NCBI GenBank assembly: GCA_965249815.1
Contig: CBDFMV010000003.1
Location: 3,968,001-4,032,000, forward strand
Source of the DNA: JAJAZB01 sp965249815
GTDB lineage: Bacteria; Bacteroidota; Bacteroidia; Cytophagales; Spirosomataceae
Length of the DNA stretch: 64,000 bases
Direction of reading: 5' to 3'
The position numbers were made by a program, and so were the translations under genes. The notes under the pieces were generated by a model. That model did no database searches and was not told the DNA's origin. It saw only the letters and a program-made list of their open reading frames with translations. Shown here in pieces: positions 33,472 through 41,421 of this stretch. The first letter of the stretch is position 1. Each line of letters starts with the position of its first letter.

Positions 33472-34409
33472 CGCTCACCCAACTCGAATACCTCGTGGCC
33501 GTGGATACGCACCGGCACTTTGCCCGGGCGGCTGAGTCGTGCCGCGTGACGCAGCCCTCGCTGAGCATGCAGTTGCAAAAACTGGAAGAGGAATTGGGGG
33601 TTCGACTGTTCGACCGCAGCCGCCAGCCCGTCACTCCGACGGCCATCGGCGTGCAAATCGTGCAGCAGGCGCGCGTGGTGCTGCATCAATGCCGCCAGTT
33701 GAAGGCGTTGATCGAGGAGCAAAAAGACGGGCTGGAGGGCGTAATTCACCTCGGCGTCATTCCGACGGTCGCGCCGTACCTGCTGCCGCTGTTCCTGCCG
33801 CGTTTTCTGGAAAAATACCCGGACGTCCGGCTCAGCATCACCGAATTGACGACCGACGAGTTGCTCAAGCAACTTAAAAACGAGGTGCTTGACGTGGGCG
33901 TGGTGGTAACGCCGCTCCACGACGCCGAACTGGCCGAACACCCGTTATTTTACGAGGAACTGATCGTTTATACGTCGCCACAGAGCGCGCTGTTTGCTAA
34001 AAAGTACGCCGTTCCCGACGACATCGACCCCGCCCAGCTTTGGTTGCTCGAAGAAGGCCACTGCCTACGCTCGCAGATTGAAACCCTGTGTCAGTTGCGC
34101 CGGAAGGCCACCGGCGAAGGCCAGTTTGCCTACCAGACGGGTAGCCTGGAAACCCTGCGGCGCCTCGTCGACAGCAACCAGGGCCTGACCATCCTGCCCG
34201 AACTGGCCACGCAGGATTTCACCGACGAACAAATGGAACTGGTGCGGTATTTTCAGGAACCCGCGCCAGTGCGGGAGGTCAGCCTCGTCATGCGCAAACA
34301 TTACACCCGCCACCGGGTGGTGCAGGCGCTCCGCGACGAAATCCTGGCCGTGGTGCCCGCCAAAATGACAAACGCCGGAAGTCGGTCGGTGGTGGAATTG
34401 GAACCGTAG
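33468..34409 (+). CDS. oxyR: LysR-type peroxide sensor OxyR
   Basis: A 313-residue regulator with an N-terminal winged helix (LTQLEYLVAVDTHRHFARAAESCRVTQPSLS) and a LysR substrate domain. The redox cysteines fall at residues 199 and 208 in EEGHCLRSQIETLC, the same positions and spacing as in E. coli OxyR, so it should sense hydrogen peroxide by disulfide formation. The start overlaps the preceding stop by 4 nt (ATGA), odd for a global regulator after a glycan gene. No peroxidase gene lies next to it. The gene ends before a strong bidirectional hairpin. Confidence 0.93.
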   Translation: MTLTQLEYLVAVDTHRHFARAAESCRVTQPSLSMQLQKLEEELGVRLFDRSRQPVTPTAIGVQIVQQARVVLHQCRQLKALIEEQKDGLEGVIHLGVIPTVAPYLLPLFLPRFLEKYPDVRLSITELTTDELLKQLKNEVLDVGVVVTPLHDAELAEHPLFYEELIVYTSPQSALFAKKYAVPDDIDPAQLWLLEEGHCLRSQIETLCQLRRKATGEGQFAYQTGSLETLRRLVDSNQGLTILPELATQDFTDEQMELVRYFQEPAPVREVSLVMRKHYTRHRVVQALRDEILAVVPAKMTNAGSRSVVELEP

Positions 34410-34445
34410 GAGCGGAGGCAAGCACCGTACCTACGCACCAGAAAC

Positions 34446-34476
34446 GCCAAAAGCCACTCGCTGAGTGGCTTTTGGC
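34446..34476. terminator. Bidirectional terminator between oxyR and tRNA-Val
   Basis: Perfect 14-bp stem (GCCAAAAGCCACTC with GAGTGGCTTTTGGC) and a 3-nt loop. It separates oxyR from the convergent tRNA gene. Confidence 0.7.
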
Positions 34477-34511
34477 ATTTCTGAATAACGATGGACCGAT
34501 AACCAAAATCG

Positions 34512-34586
34512 TGGAAACAAGGGGATTCGAACCCATGACCTCCGCTCTGTCAAAGCGGCGCTCTAAACCAACTGAGCTATGCTTCC
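34512..34586 (-). tRNA. tRNA-Val (anticodon GAC)
   Basis: The minus strand folds into a cloverleaf: acceptor arms GGAAGCA and TGTTTCC, D arm with AGCTCAGTTGGTT, anticodon stem CCGCT/AGCGG around the loop TTGACAG, and a T arm with GGTTCGAATCC. Anticodon GAC reads GUC, hence valine. The 3' CCA is not encoded. No attachment-site repeat or integrase is seen nearby. Confidence 0.93.
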
Positions 34587-34610
34587 GGTTTGGGAGCACA
34601 AAACTAAGGG

Positions 34611-35921
34611 TTAGACGCGTTCGGGCAAAGGAGCCGTTGCAATTTTTTGGAAAGAAAGCCGCCAGAGCAGCGCGAAACCCACGAAAAACAACAGTACGAG
34701 CACCAGAATGCTGTTGCGCATCGAGCCGGTGAGTTGTTCCACCAGCCCGTACATGAGGGTGCCGAGCACGATGGCCACTTTTTCGGTCACGTCGAAAAAG
34801 CTGAAAAACGAAGCGGTGTCGTCCGTGTCGGCGGGCATCAGTTTGGCGTAGGTCGAGCGCGAAAGCGACTGGATGCCGCCCATCACCAGCCCGATGATGC
34901 AGGCCAGGCCGAAAAACTCGGCCTGCGTTGTGATGAAGTACGCCAGGCCGATGGCGACGACCCACACGGCCACATTCACCATCAGCGCCCGCACGTTGCC
35001 GACGCGCCCCGACAGCCGCGCAAAAAACACGGCACCCGGGATCGCCACCAGTTGAATCAGCAGGATGGTCACGATCAGGGATGTGCCGTCGAGGTGCAGT
35101 TCTTTGTCGCCGAAGAGTGCTGCCACGTAGATGACCGTCTGTACGCCCATGCTGTAGAAAAAATAGGCGAGCAAAAATCCTTTCAGCGCGGGCAGGTAAC
35201 GCACCTGACCAAAAACGTGGCCCAACTCCCGAAAGCCATTCAACAGCCAGCCGGGGCGTTTTTCGTGCGTAGCCCGGTCAACGGGCAGGCGGCGAAAGGA
35301 AATTTGGGCAAAGCCTGCCCACCACAACCCGACGGTGAGAAACGATATCCGGGCGGCCAGAGCGGTGGAGATCCCGCCGAACCACTCCGGTTTTTGCAGC
35401 ATCACCACGTTGAACACCATCAGCAGCACGCTCCCGATGTAGCCGAGTGAGTAGCCCCGCGCGCTAACCCGGTCGAAGCGGTCGGGCGTGGCGATTTCGG
35501 GCAGGAATGAATTGTAAAACACGATGCTACCCGCCCACCCAACCAGCGAAAACAAAAAGAAGAATGTGGACGCCGTGGTGGTTTGGCGGGTGAAAAAATA
35601 AAGCAGCGCACAGTTGAGCGCGCCGAGGTAGCAAAAGAATTTCAGGAACCGCTTCCGCCGCCCGCTGTAGTCAGCGATGGCCGAGCAAACGGGGCTGGTG
35701 AGCGCGATGATGAGAAACGCCGCCGAAACGGCGTAGCTGAACAGCACCGAATTTTTAACGGGCCAGCCGAGGAAATCGATCACATCGCCGCCCGATTCGT
35801 TCACGGCGGTTGCTCCGTAGTACACCGGAAAAATGGCCGAAACGATGACGAGCGAATGCACCGAATTGGCCCAGTCGTAGAAACACCAGGCGGTCAACAC
35901 CTTCGGGTCGTTCTTTTTCAT
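34611..35921 (-). CDS. MFS transporter, UMF1/Atg22-like
   Basis: A 436-residue protein with about twelve membrane helices. It begins with the UMF1-type motif LTAWCFYDWANSVHSLVIVSAIFPVYY. It has DYSGRRKRFLKFF after the second helix pair and MGGIQSLSRSTYAKLMP near residue 350, typical of this subfamily. Substrate unknown; relatives are linked to amino acid or metabolite export. The frame is open upstream to 35972, but the ATG at 35921 matches the family N-terminus. The tRNA gene follows on the same strand. Confidence 0.88.
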   Translation of the reverse strand: MKKNDPKVLTAWCFYDWANSVHSLVIVSAIFPVYYGATAVNESGGDVIDFLGWPVKNSVLFSYAVSAAFLIIALTSPVCSAIADYSGRRKRFLKFFCYLGALNCALLYFFTRQTTTASTFFFLFSLVGWAGSIVFYNSFLPEIATPDRFDRVSARGYSLGYIGSVLLMVFNVVMLQKPEWFGGISTALAARISFLTVGLWWAGFAQISFRRLPVDRATHEKRPGWLLNGFRELGHVFGQVRYLPALKGFLLAYFFYSMGVQTVIYVAALFGDKELHLDGTSLIVTILLIQLVAIPGAVFFARLSGRVGNVRALMVNVAVWVVAIGLAYFITTQAEFFGLACIIGLVMGGIQSLSRSTYAKLMPADTDDTASFFSFFDVTEKVAIVLGTLMYGLVEQLTGSMRNSILVLVLLFFVGFALLWRLSFQKIATAPLPERV

Positions 35922-36011
35922 GCAGGGGGAGGGGAGGAATTGCCGGCTTGAAGTTGGGGAAGGTTCGGACAATTGCCAAATCCGCTGCCTGACCGGGATG
36001 AGGGAGCGTAG

Positions 36012-36041
36012 TTTGATTCTCGGTAAAATTGCCTATTTTTG
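36012..36041 (+). promoter_or_regulatory. Bacteroidota promoter for rpmI-rplT
   Basis: TTTG (36012-36015), an 18-nt spacer and TATTTTTG (36034-36041), a near-ideal match. The leader to the rpmI ATG would be about 50 nt, enough for L20 autoregulation, though no L20 binding fold is obvious. Confidence 0.7.
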
Positions 36042-36094
36042 CGCCCTGATTGCTTTTTCGTCACACATTCGGTTCCAAACTCAAGTTTACATCG

Positions 36095-36289
36095 ATGCCT
36101 AAAGTAAAAACCAACTCGGGCGCCAAAAAGCGCTTCAAGTTGACCGGGACGGGCAAAATCAAGCGCAAGCACGCGTTTCACACCCACATCCTGACCAAAA
36201 AATCCAACAAGCGCAAGGCCAACCTCGTGAAGGCCACGCTCGTGAGCGACTCGGATTACAACCGGGTTGCCGCCATGCTCAACCTGTAA
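36095..36289 (+). CDS. rpmI: 50S ribosomal protein L35
   Basis: A 64-residue basic protein with the L35 signature MPKVKTNSGAKKRFKLTGTG and KHAFHTHILTKKSNKRK. The frame is open upstream, but the ATG at 36095 gives the exact family N-terminus. It is followed by rplT. Unlike the common infC-rpmI-rplT order, infC is about 16 kb away in this window with thrS. Confidence 0.97.
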   Translation: MPKVKTNSGAKKRFKLTGTGKIKRKHAFHTHILTKKSNKRKANLVKATLVSDSDYNRVAAMLNL

Positions 36290-36382
36290 ATTCAGGTTCA
36301 GCCGGTTCCCTTGTTCAACCCGACGCCTGGCCCCCAAAGTGCTTGCTAATCAAGCCGCCAATCGTCAAAAACAGACCCCATT

Positions 36383-36727
36383 ATGCCACGTTCAGTCAAT
36401 CACGTCGCCTCGAGGGCACGTCGGAAGAAAGTCTTAAAATTGGCCAAAGGCTTCTTTGGCCGCGGAAAAAACGTTTGGACCGTCGCGAAAAACAAAATTG
36501 AAAAGGGGCTGCAATACGCCTACCGCGACCGGAAAGTAAAGAAGCGGGAATTCCGGAGCCTCTGGATTCAGCGCATCAACGCCGGCGCGCGTCAGCACGG
36601 CCTGTCGTACTCGCAGTTCATGGGCAAACTCCACCAGTCGGACGTTACCCTGAATCGCAAAGTGCTGGCCGACCTGGCCGCCAACCACCCCGATGCCTTC
36701 AAAGCCGTGGTGGACAGCGTAAAGTAA
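36383..36727 (+). CDS. rplT: 50S ribosomal protein L20
   Basis: A 114-residue protein with the family start MPRSVNHVASRARRKKVLKL and the motif FGRGKNVWTVAKNKIEKGL. L20 binds 23S rRNA early in assembly and in many bacteria represses its own mRNA. It lies 93 nt after rpmI under the same promoter and ends at a strong terminator. Confidence 0.97.
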   Translation: MPRSVNHVASRARRKKVLKLAKGFFGRGKNVWTVAKNKIEKGLQYAYRDRKVKKREFRSLWIQRINAGARQHGLSYSQFMGKLHQSDVTLNRKVLADLAANHPDAFKAVVDSVK

Positions 36728-36748
36728 CTTTTGTCAAAAGCAATCAGC

Positions 36749-36786
36749 AAAAAGCCCCGACCGGAAGGTTGGGGCTTTTTTGTTTT
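36749..36786 (+). terminator. Intrinsic terminator of rpmI-rplT
   Basis: Stem AAAAAGCCCCGACC with GGTTGGGGCTTTTTT and a GGAA tetraloop, followed by a T-rich tract, 21 nt after the rplT stop. The stem also faces the convergent NuiA gene. Confidence 0.85.
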
Positions 36787-36816
36787 GTCTGAACAGGGAT
36801 TGGACCGGTTCAGGCA
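36783..36816. repeat. Degenerate GTCTGAAC inverted repeat
   Basis: TTGTCTGAAC (36785-36794) pairs imperfectly with GGTTCAGGCAA (36806-36816). It is a weaker copy of the perfect palindrome at 37995-38024, so this looks like a dispersed intergenic repeat family. Confidence 0.6.
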
Positions 36817-36820
36817 ACCC

Positions 36821-37264
36821 TTACTCGTCGTCTCCCGTCTCCGTTACCTTCGTTTTCAGGCCGACGCGCTGGCCTTCGGCGGTGAGGCCGAGGAGGTACA
36901 GGTCTTTTTCGGCGTGCCCGATTTTAAAGGCTTTGAGGTCGGAGAGGTGCGCTTCCATCAACTCGCGCACCTTTTTCATTTGGGCGGCGGCGTGGTTTTC
37001 TTCGTCCGAAAACCAGTCCTGCACGTCGGTGATGGGGTTGAAAAAATCGTCCACGCTGAGTTCTTCAACGTTACGGTTGCGCTTGGTGGCCAGAAATTCC
37101 CCGGCGCTGCGTTCGTCGAGCGGTTCGGCTTCGGGCGGCAAATTCAGTTCAACGAATTCAAGCGGTTCGTCCGACTCGCTGGGGTACAGGACGTTGGCTA
37201 AAGTTTCGCCGATGGACGCTTTGAGTGGCGACTCGGCGGGCTTGAGCGTTTCGGGTTCGGGCAT
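36821..37264 (-). CDS. Nuclease A inhibitor (NuiA) family protein
   Basis: A 147-residue cytosolic acidic protein. Its second half closely follows the pattern of cyanobacterial NuiA: VDDFFNPITDVQDWFSDEEN, then a long helix (KKVRELMEAHLSDLKAF), then IGHAEKDLYLLGLTAEGQRVG and KTKVTET. NuiA blocks the NucA endonuclease by tight binding; homologues elsewhere may have other targets. An extra acidic, Pro-rich N-terminal part of about 40 residues is present. No nuclease gene lies beside it. The gene is convergent with rplT and diverges from the DUF937-like gene. Confidence 0.82.
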   Translation of the reverse strand: MPEPETLKPAESPLKASIGETLANVLYPSESDEPLEFVELNLPPEAEPLDERSAGEFLATKRNRNVEELSVDDFFNPITDVQDWFSDEENHAAAQMKKVRELMEAHLSDLKAFKIGHAEKDLYLLGLTAEGQRVGLKTKVTETGDDE

Positions 37265-37381
37265 GGTTTTCGTTTGGTTTTTAGAACCGAAAATTGGGTA
37301 GCTTTCCCGACAGTTCCCAACGTTTCGGGTGCAAAGCAGTTAATTCAGGAACATCCCTGCAAAAACCAAACCCCCAAACCA

Positions 37382-37984
37382 ATGCTTGAGCAACTTTTCG
37401 ACCTCGTTCGGGGTCACTCGCAGGAGGCTATCGTCCAGAATCCGGCCATTCCCAACGAACACAACGAGGAAGCCATCAACACCGTCACGCAGTCCATTTT
37501 CAGTGGCTTGCAAAGCCACGCGCAGGGCGGCAACCTGGGCGGCCTGATGGGCATGCTCACTGGAGGAGCCGGAACGGGCGGTGGCCTGATGAACAACCCC
37601 ATCGTGGGCGGCATTGCTCAAAACGCGATTGGCAGCCTGATGCAGAAGTTCGGCATCAACAATTCGGCGGCTTCGGGTATCGTCGCATCGATTTTGCCCG
37701 GTGTGCTCGGTTCGCTGATTCACAAAGCCAACGACCCCAACGATTCGTCGATGGACCTGAACGGCGTCATGGGCAGCCTGCTCGGTGGTCACCAGCAGCA
37801 ACAGGCCGCCCAAAGCGGCTTCGACTTCAACCAGGTCGGCGCGGCCATGGCCGACGGCAAACTTGACATGAACGACCTGATGCGCGTTGGTGGCTCGCTC
37901 TTCGGCGGGAGCGACAGCGGCCAACAGCAGCAACAGTCCGGCGGTGGACTCGGCGGGTTGCTGGGTGGGTTGTTTGGGAAGTAG
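37382..37984 (+). CDS. DUF937-like Gly/Gln-rich protein
   Basis: A 200-residue protein with no signal peptide or membrane helix. The N-terminal half (LEQLFDLVRGHSQEAIVQNPAIPNEHNEEA) and the helical repeat with SAASGIVASILPGVLGSLI resemble DUF937/YidB-type proteins. The C-terminal part is low-complexity Gln- and Gly-rich (QQQQQSGGGLGGLLGGLFGK). The ATG at 37382 gives the family-like start. A palindrome and an intrinsic terminator follow. Function unknown. Confidence 0.78.
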   Translation: MLEQLFDLVRGHSQEAIVQNPAIPNEHNEEAINTVTQSIFSGLQSHAQGGNLGGLMGMLTGGAGTGGGLMNNPIVGGIAQNAIGSLMQKFGINNSAASGIVASILPGVLGSLIHKANDPNDSSMDLNGVMGSLLGGHQQQQAAQSGFDFNQVGAAMADGKLDMNDLMRVGGSLFGGSDSGQQQQQSGGGLGGLLGGLFGK

Positions 37985-37994
37985 TAGCGTCTGT

Positions 37995-38024
37995 TTTTGT
38001 CTGAACCGCGCGGTTCAGACAAAA
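37995..38024. repeat. Perfect 30-bp palindrome of the GTCTGAACC family
   Basis: TTTTGTCTGAACCGC is followed directly by its exact complement. A degenerate copy is at 36783-36816, and the word GGTTCAGGC also occurs near 12400. Confidence 0.8.
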
Positions 38025-38037
38025 CGCACAATCCTTG

Positions 38038-38067
38038 AAAAGGCAGGGCCGCAATCCCTGCCTTTTT
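38038..38067 (+). terminator. Intrinsic terminator of the DUF937-like gene
   Basis: Stem AAAAGGCAGGG with CCCTGCCTTTT, 7-nt loop, T5 tract. It lies upstream of dnaK and should isolate it. Confidence 0.8.
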
Positions 38068-38180
38068 CGCGTTAAAACCTGTCAGTTTGACAGAAAACCG
38101 CGCTTTCGCTCCCGCTGGCACTGGTTTGGTTACCAACAGGAGGAACGACAACAAACCTTAAACTCATTCAGAAACGCATC

Positions 38181-40106
38181 ATGGGAAAAATCATTGGCAT
38201 TGACTTAGGAACGACCAACTCCTGCGTCGCGGTGATGGAAGGCAACGAGCCGGTCGTGATTGCCAACTCGGAGGGCCGCCGGACGACGCCCTCGATTGTG
38301 GCCTTCATGGACAACGGCAACGGCGAGCGCAAAGTCGGCGATCCGGCCAAGCGTCAGGCCATCACCAACCCGAAAAATACGATTTCGTCCATCAAACGGT
38401 TCATGGGCCGCCGCTTCAACGAAGTGGAAAGCGAACTCAAGACCGTCAGCTATACCGTCGCGCAAGGCCCCAATAACACGCCCCGCGTGCAGATTGGCGA
38501 CCGGCAATACACCCCGCAGGAAATTTCGGCGCAGATTCTGACCAAGATGAAGCAAACCGCCGAAGACTACCTCGGCCAGACGGTCACCGAAGCGGTCATT
38601 ACCGTGCCCGCGTACTTCAACGACGCCCAGCGCCAGGCCACCAAAGAAGCCGGGCAGATTGCGGGCCTCGACGTGAAGCGCATCATCAACGAACCCACGG
38701 CGGCAGCCCTGGCCTACGGCCTCGACAAGACGCACAAGGACATGAAAATCGCCGTGTTCGACCTCGGTGGCGGTACCTTCGATATCTCGGTGCTCGAACT
38801 CGGCGACGGTGTGTTTGAAGTGAAATCGACCGACGGCGACACGCACCTCGGCGGCGACGATTTCGACCAGGTTATCATCAACTGGCTGGCCGAGGAATTT
38901 CTGGCCGACGAGCGCATCGACCTCCGCCGCGACCCGATGGCCCTCCAGCGGTTGAAAGAAGCTGCCGAAAAAGCCAAAATCGAACTATCGAGCGGATCGA
39001 GCACCGAAATCAACCTGCCGTACATCATGCCGGTGGACGGGATTCCGAAGCACCTCGTGCGCACGCTGAGCCGGGCCAAGTTTGAGCAACTGGCCGACAG
39101 CCTGATTCAGCGCACGCTCGAACCCTGCAAGCGGGCCATGAAAAACGCGGGCTACACCAACGCCGACATCGACGAGGTGATTCTGGTGGGTGGCTCGACG
39201 CGGATTCCCCGGATTCAGGACGAAGTGGAGAAATTCTTCGGCAAAAAACCCTCGAAGGGCGTGAACCCCGACGAAGTGGTGGCCATCGGCGCCGCCATTC
39301 AGGGCGGCGTGCTGACGGGCGAAGTGAAGGACGTGTTGCTGCTCGACGTGACCCCGCTCTCGCTGGGCATCGAAACGATGGGCGGCGTGATGACGCGCCT
39401 CATCGAGTCGAACACGACGATTCCGACCAAGAAATCGGAGACGTTCTCGACGGCGTCGGACAACCAGCCTTCGGTGGAAATCCACGTCTTGCAGGGTGAG
39501 CGCCCGATGGCCGGTCAGAACCGCACCATTGGCCGCTTCCACCTCGACGGCATCATGCCCGCCCCGCGCGGCGTGCCCCAGATCGAAGTGACCTTCGACA
39601 TCGACGCCAACGGCATTCTGCACGTGTCGGCGAAAGACAAGGCCACGGGCAAGGAGCAGAAAATCCGCATCGAAGCCAGCAGCGGCCTGAGCGACGCCGA
39701 GATTGAAAAAATGCGGCAGGAAGCGAAGGCCAACGAAGCCGCCGATAAAGCCGAGCGCGAAGCTGTCGAGAAAGTCAACGCGGCGGATTCGATGATTTTC
39801 AGCACCGAAAAGCAGTTGAAGGAATACGGCGACAAGCTCTCGGACGGCAACAAAACCGCCATCGAAAGCGCCCTGACCACCCTGCGCACGGCCCACGCCA
39901 GCCGCGACGCCGCGCAGATTGATTCGGCCCTCGAAGCCCTCAACGCCGCCTGGCAAACCGCCTCGACCGAAATGTACCAGGCCGGTGCCGCCGGTGGCGG
40001 ACAGCCGGGTGGTGACTTCAACGGCCAACAGCCCAACGGGCAGCAAGCTGAAAGCTCCACGGCTGACTCGAACGTGAAGGACGTGGATTTTGAGGAGGTG
40101 AAGTAA
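38181..40106 (+). CDS. dnaK: Molecular chaperone DnaK (Hsp70)
   Basis: A 641-residue Hsp70, usual length. It has the ATPase motifs GKIIGIDLGTTNSCVAVMEG at the start, AVFDLGGGTFDISVLE near residue 190 and VILVGGSTRIPRIQ near 335. The linker DVLLLDVTPLSLGIET is followed by the peptide-binding domain, and the chain ends in an acidic tail (DSNVKDVDFEEVK). It is ATP-driven in protein folding with DnaJ and GrpE, neither of which is in this window. The leader holds a palindrome and a terminator; no CIRCE element is seen. A strong terminator follows. Confidence 0.97.
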   Translation: MGKIIGIDLGTTNSCVAVMEGNEPVVIANSEGRRTTPSIVAFMDNGNGERKVGDPAKRQAITNPKNTISSIKRFMGRRFNEVESELKTVSYTVAQGPNNTPRVQIGDRQYTPQEISAQILTKMKQTAEDYLGQTVTEAVITVPAYFNDAQRQATKEAGQIAGLDVKRIINEPTAAALAYGLDKTHKDMKIAVFDLGGGTFDISVLELGDGVFEVKSTDGDTHLGGDDFDQVIINWLAEEFLADERIDLRRDPMALQRLKEAAEKAKIELSSGSSTEINLPYIMPVDGIPKHLVRTLSRAKFEQLADSLIQRTLEPCKRAMKNAGYTNADIDEVILVGGSTRIPRIQDEVEKFFGKKPSKGVNPDEVVAIGAAIQGGVLTGEVKDVLLLDVTPLSLGIETMGGVMTRLIESNTTIPTKKSETFSTASDNQPSVEIHVLQGERPMAGQNRTIGRFHLDGIMPAPRGVPQIEVTFDIDANGILHVSAKDKATGKEQKIRIEASSGLSDAEIEKMRQEAKANEAADKAEREAVEKVNAADSMIFSTEKQLKEYGDKLSDGNKTAIESALTTLRTAHASRDAAQIDSALEALNAAWQTASTEMYQAGAAGGGQPGGDFNGQQPNGQQAESSTADSNVKDVDFEEVK

Positions 40107-40118
40107 CCAAGTTTAACC

Positions 40119-40151
40119 AAGCCCTCGTCGTGAAAGCGGCGGGGGCTTTTT
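40119..40151 (+). terminator. Intrinsic terminator of dnaK
   Basis: AAGCCCTCGTCG pairs with CGGCGGGGGCTT around a short loop, followed by T5. It lies 12 nt after the dnaK stop. Confidence 0.8.
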
Positions 40152-40164
40152 AAAAAAGATCCAG

Positions 40165-40554
40165 ATGAAAGCAAAAGTAAGATACGATGATTTCACCGGT
40201 TCTGCGGCCGCTGATATCAGCAGTGTAGATTTTAGAGAAAATGGGTTTAGCAGAGGTGTAAAACTATCAGACTTTGCTAAGTCAAACGGGATAGATACTG
40301 AGAAATTTGAGCCTGTAGGTGTAAGTTTATACACTTACTATTCTTCAACTTTAATTCTGAAGTTTCTTTGTGTGAACAAAGAAAAAAGCACTGAAACTTC
40401 AAAACACTTTGTAAGTATCAAAGTAAAAGACGTCGCGTTGGAAAATTTTTTTAATATGTTTGAGCACGTTGAAATTCAATTAGTAAGTAGAAAGGAAAAG
40501 ATTGATGATATTTCAATCTCTGAGGAAATTAGTTTGACAAATGAAGGGGATTAG
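40165..40554 (+). CDS. AT-rich orphan protein of unknown function
   Basis: A 129-residue protein with no signal peptide or membrane helix. I do not recognise a family. Sequence features: MKAKVRYDDFTGSAAADIS at the start, a central beta-rich part (VGVSLYTYYSSTLILKFLC) and an acidic C-terminus. The codons are clearly AT-richer than those of all neighbours (many AAA, AAT, TTT, AGA), which points to recent transfer. It is the first gene of an accessory island that carries repeats and a toxin-antitoxin-like pair. The ATG at 40165 lies 14 nt after the dnaK terminator. Confidence 0.65.
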   Translation: MKAKVRYDDFTGSAAADISSVDFRENGFSRGVKLSDFAKSNGIDTEKFEPVGVSLYTYYSSTLILKFLCVNKEKSTETSKHFVSIKVKDVALENFFNMFEHVEIQLVSRKEKIDDISISEEISLTNEGD

Positions 40555-40568
40555 CAATCAAAATGTTA

Positions 40569-40630
40569 TTCGAGGTGTTCCGCAGGGGCACCTCGAACCG
40601 TTTATAAAGGTCGTTTTGCAAACGACCGGA
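40569..40630 (+). repeat. Direct repeat copy A (hairpin-forming)
   Basis: Starts TTCGAGGTGTTCCGCAGGGG and ends AACGACCGGA; about 80% identical to copy B at 41282-41344. Two internal hairpins: CGAGGTG/CACCTCG and GGTCGTTT/AAACGACC. Confidence 0.8.
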
Positions 40631-40710
40631 CCCCACGTTCGTCCGCGTCTGTGACGCGGATGCATTGGAAGCGCGTTTGTAACGCGCGTAACCCAATCAA
40701 CGAGCGCTCC

Positions 40711-40738
40711 CGCAGTCGCTCGCATCCTGCGAGTGACG
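40711..40738 (+). repeat. Left arm of 28-bp inverted repeat
   Basis: CGCAGTCGCTCGCATCCTGC and the next eight bases are complementary, with one or two mismatches, to 40894-40921. The arms enclose 155 bases that are AT-richer than the surroundings. Confidence 0.75.
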
Positions 40739-40893
40739 TCTATTTCAAGCGCCTCAGGCGCGGCGTCGGATTGTGAACCGCTTTCTTCCTTCAAAGTAAT
40801 TCTACTTTTATTCGTCTAATTAGGCATTGTAGTGCAACTGGTTAGACCAAATCACTTGGCAAACAACCCCGCCCCAGAGGGGCTTGAGCTAAT

Positions 40894-40921
40894 CGTCACT
40901 CGCAGGATGCGAGCAACTGCG
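40894..40921 (-). repeat. Right arm of 28-bp inverted repeat
   Basis: Complement of 40711-40738 (CGTCACTCGCAGGATGCGAG and following). The right arm ends 51 bases before the minisatellite. Confidence 0.75.
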
Positions 40922-40971
40922 GGGATTTAGCTGTCACCTGCGCTGGCGCGGTTGCGACGTGCGTTAGGTGG

Positions 40972-41181
40972 CTGCAAAAGGTGTGGAAGCCGTTGTAAAA
41001 GGTGTGAAGGCAGTTGCAAAAGGTGTGAGGGTAGTTGTGAAAGGTATGGGAGCTGTTGCAACTTGTGTGAGGCTCGTTGCAAAAGGTGTGGAGGTGGTTG
41101 TAAAAGGTGTGGCGACGATTGTAAAAGGTGTGAGAGTAGTTGCAACTTGTAAATGGGTCGTTGCAACTTGTGTTAGGCCCC
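40972..41181 (+). repeat. 21-bp minisatellite, ten units
   Basis: Ten consecutive units of exactly 21 bp, consensus TTGYAAAAGGTGTGRNGGTNG, with three variant units carrying GCAACTTGT in place of GYAAAAGGT. A degenerate 20-bp unit precedes them. Because 21 is a multiple of three, several frames are open on both strands and encode seven-residue repeats. No start context or homology supports a protein. Confidence 0.9.
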
Positions 41182-41281
41182 TGCTGGGCGTAGTTTCAAC
41201 TACGTCCGAGTGAATGTCGGTCCCGCTGGCGCTGGCTTGGAGCCAGTGCCCCCCATTGGCAGGCTTCTCAGCCCCACGTTT

Positions 41282-41344
41282 TTCGAGGTGTTCCGCAAGG
41301 GCGCCTCGAACCGTTTATAATGTTCATTTTACAAAACGACCGGA
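41282..41344 (+). repeat. Direct repeat copy B
   Basis: Second copy of the element at 40569-40630, with scattered changes. The first hairpin is kept through a G-T pair, while the second has decayed. It ends about 80 bases upstream of the toxin-like gene. Confidence 0.8.
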
Positions 41345-41421
41345 CGCGAAGCGGCCGAGCGGTAAGGTGGGAAAATAGCGGAAGGAATTTATCTTCGCGC
41401 ACCCACCCAAGTGCCAATTCG

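Larger units (their letters stand above)
40555..41421. other. Repeat-filled accessory spacer without genes
   Basis: About 870 bases with no credible coding sequence. It holds two copies of a 62-63-bp direct repeat (40569 and 41282), a 28-bp inverted repeat (40711 and 40894), a module repeated again at 41903, and the minisatellite at 40972-41181. Short open frames here arise from the 21-bp periodicity and are not genes. Confidence 0.75.

Noticed and set aside
34512..34586. Integration site at tRNA-Val
   Set aside because: No repeat of the tRNA 3' end and no integrase within the window.
38068..38180. CIRCE/HrcA operator before dnaK
   Set aside because: No TTAGCACTC-type inverted repeat is present in the leader.
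40952..41213. Cys-rich or Val/Lys repeat proteins encoded by the minisatellite
   Set aside because: A 21-bp period keeps several frames open. No start context, no homology and no reason to prefer one frame.
40569..41344. CRISPR array
   Set aside because: The repeats are not evenly spaced, the tandem units have no spacers, and no cas gene is present.
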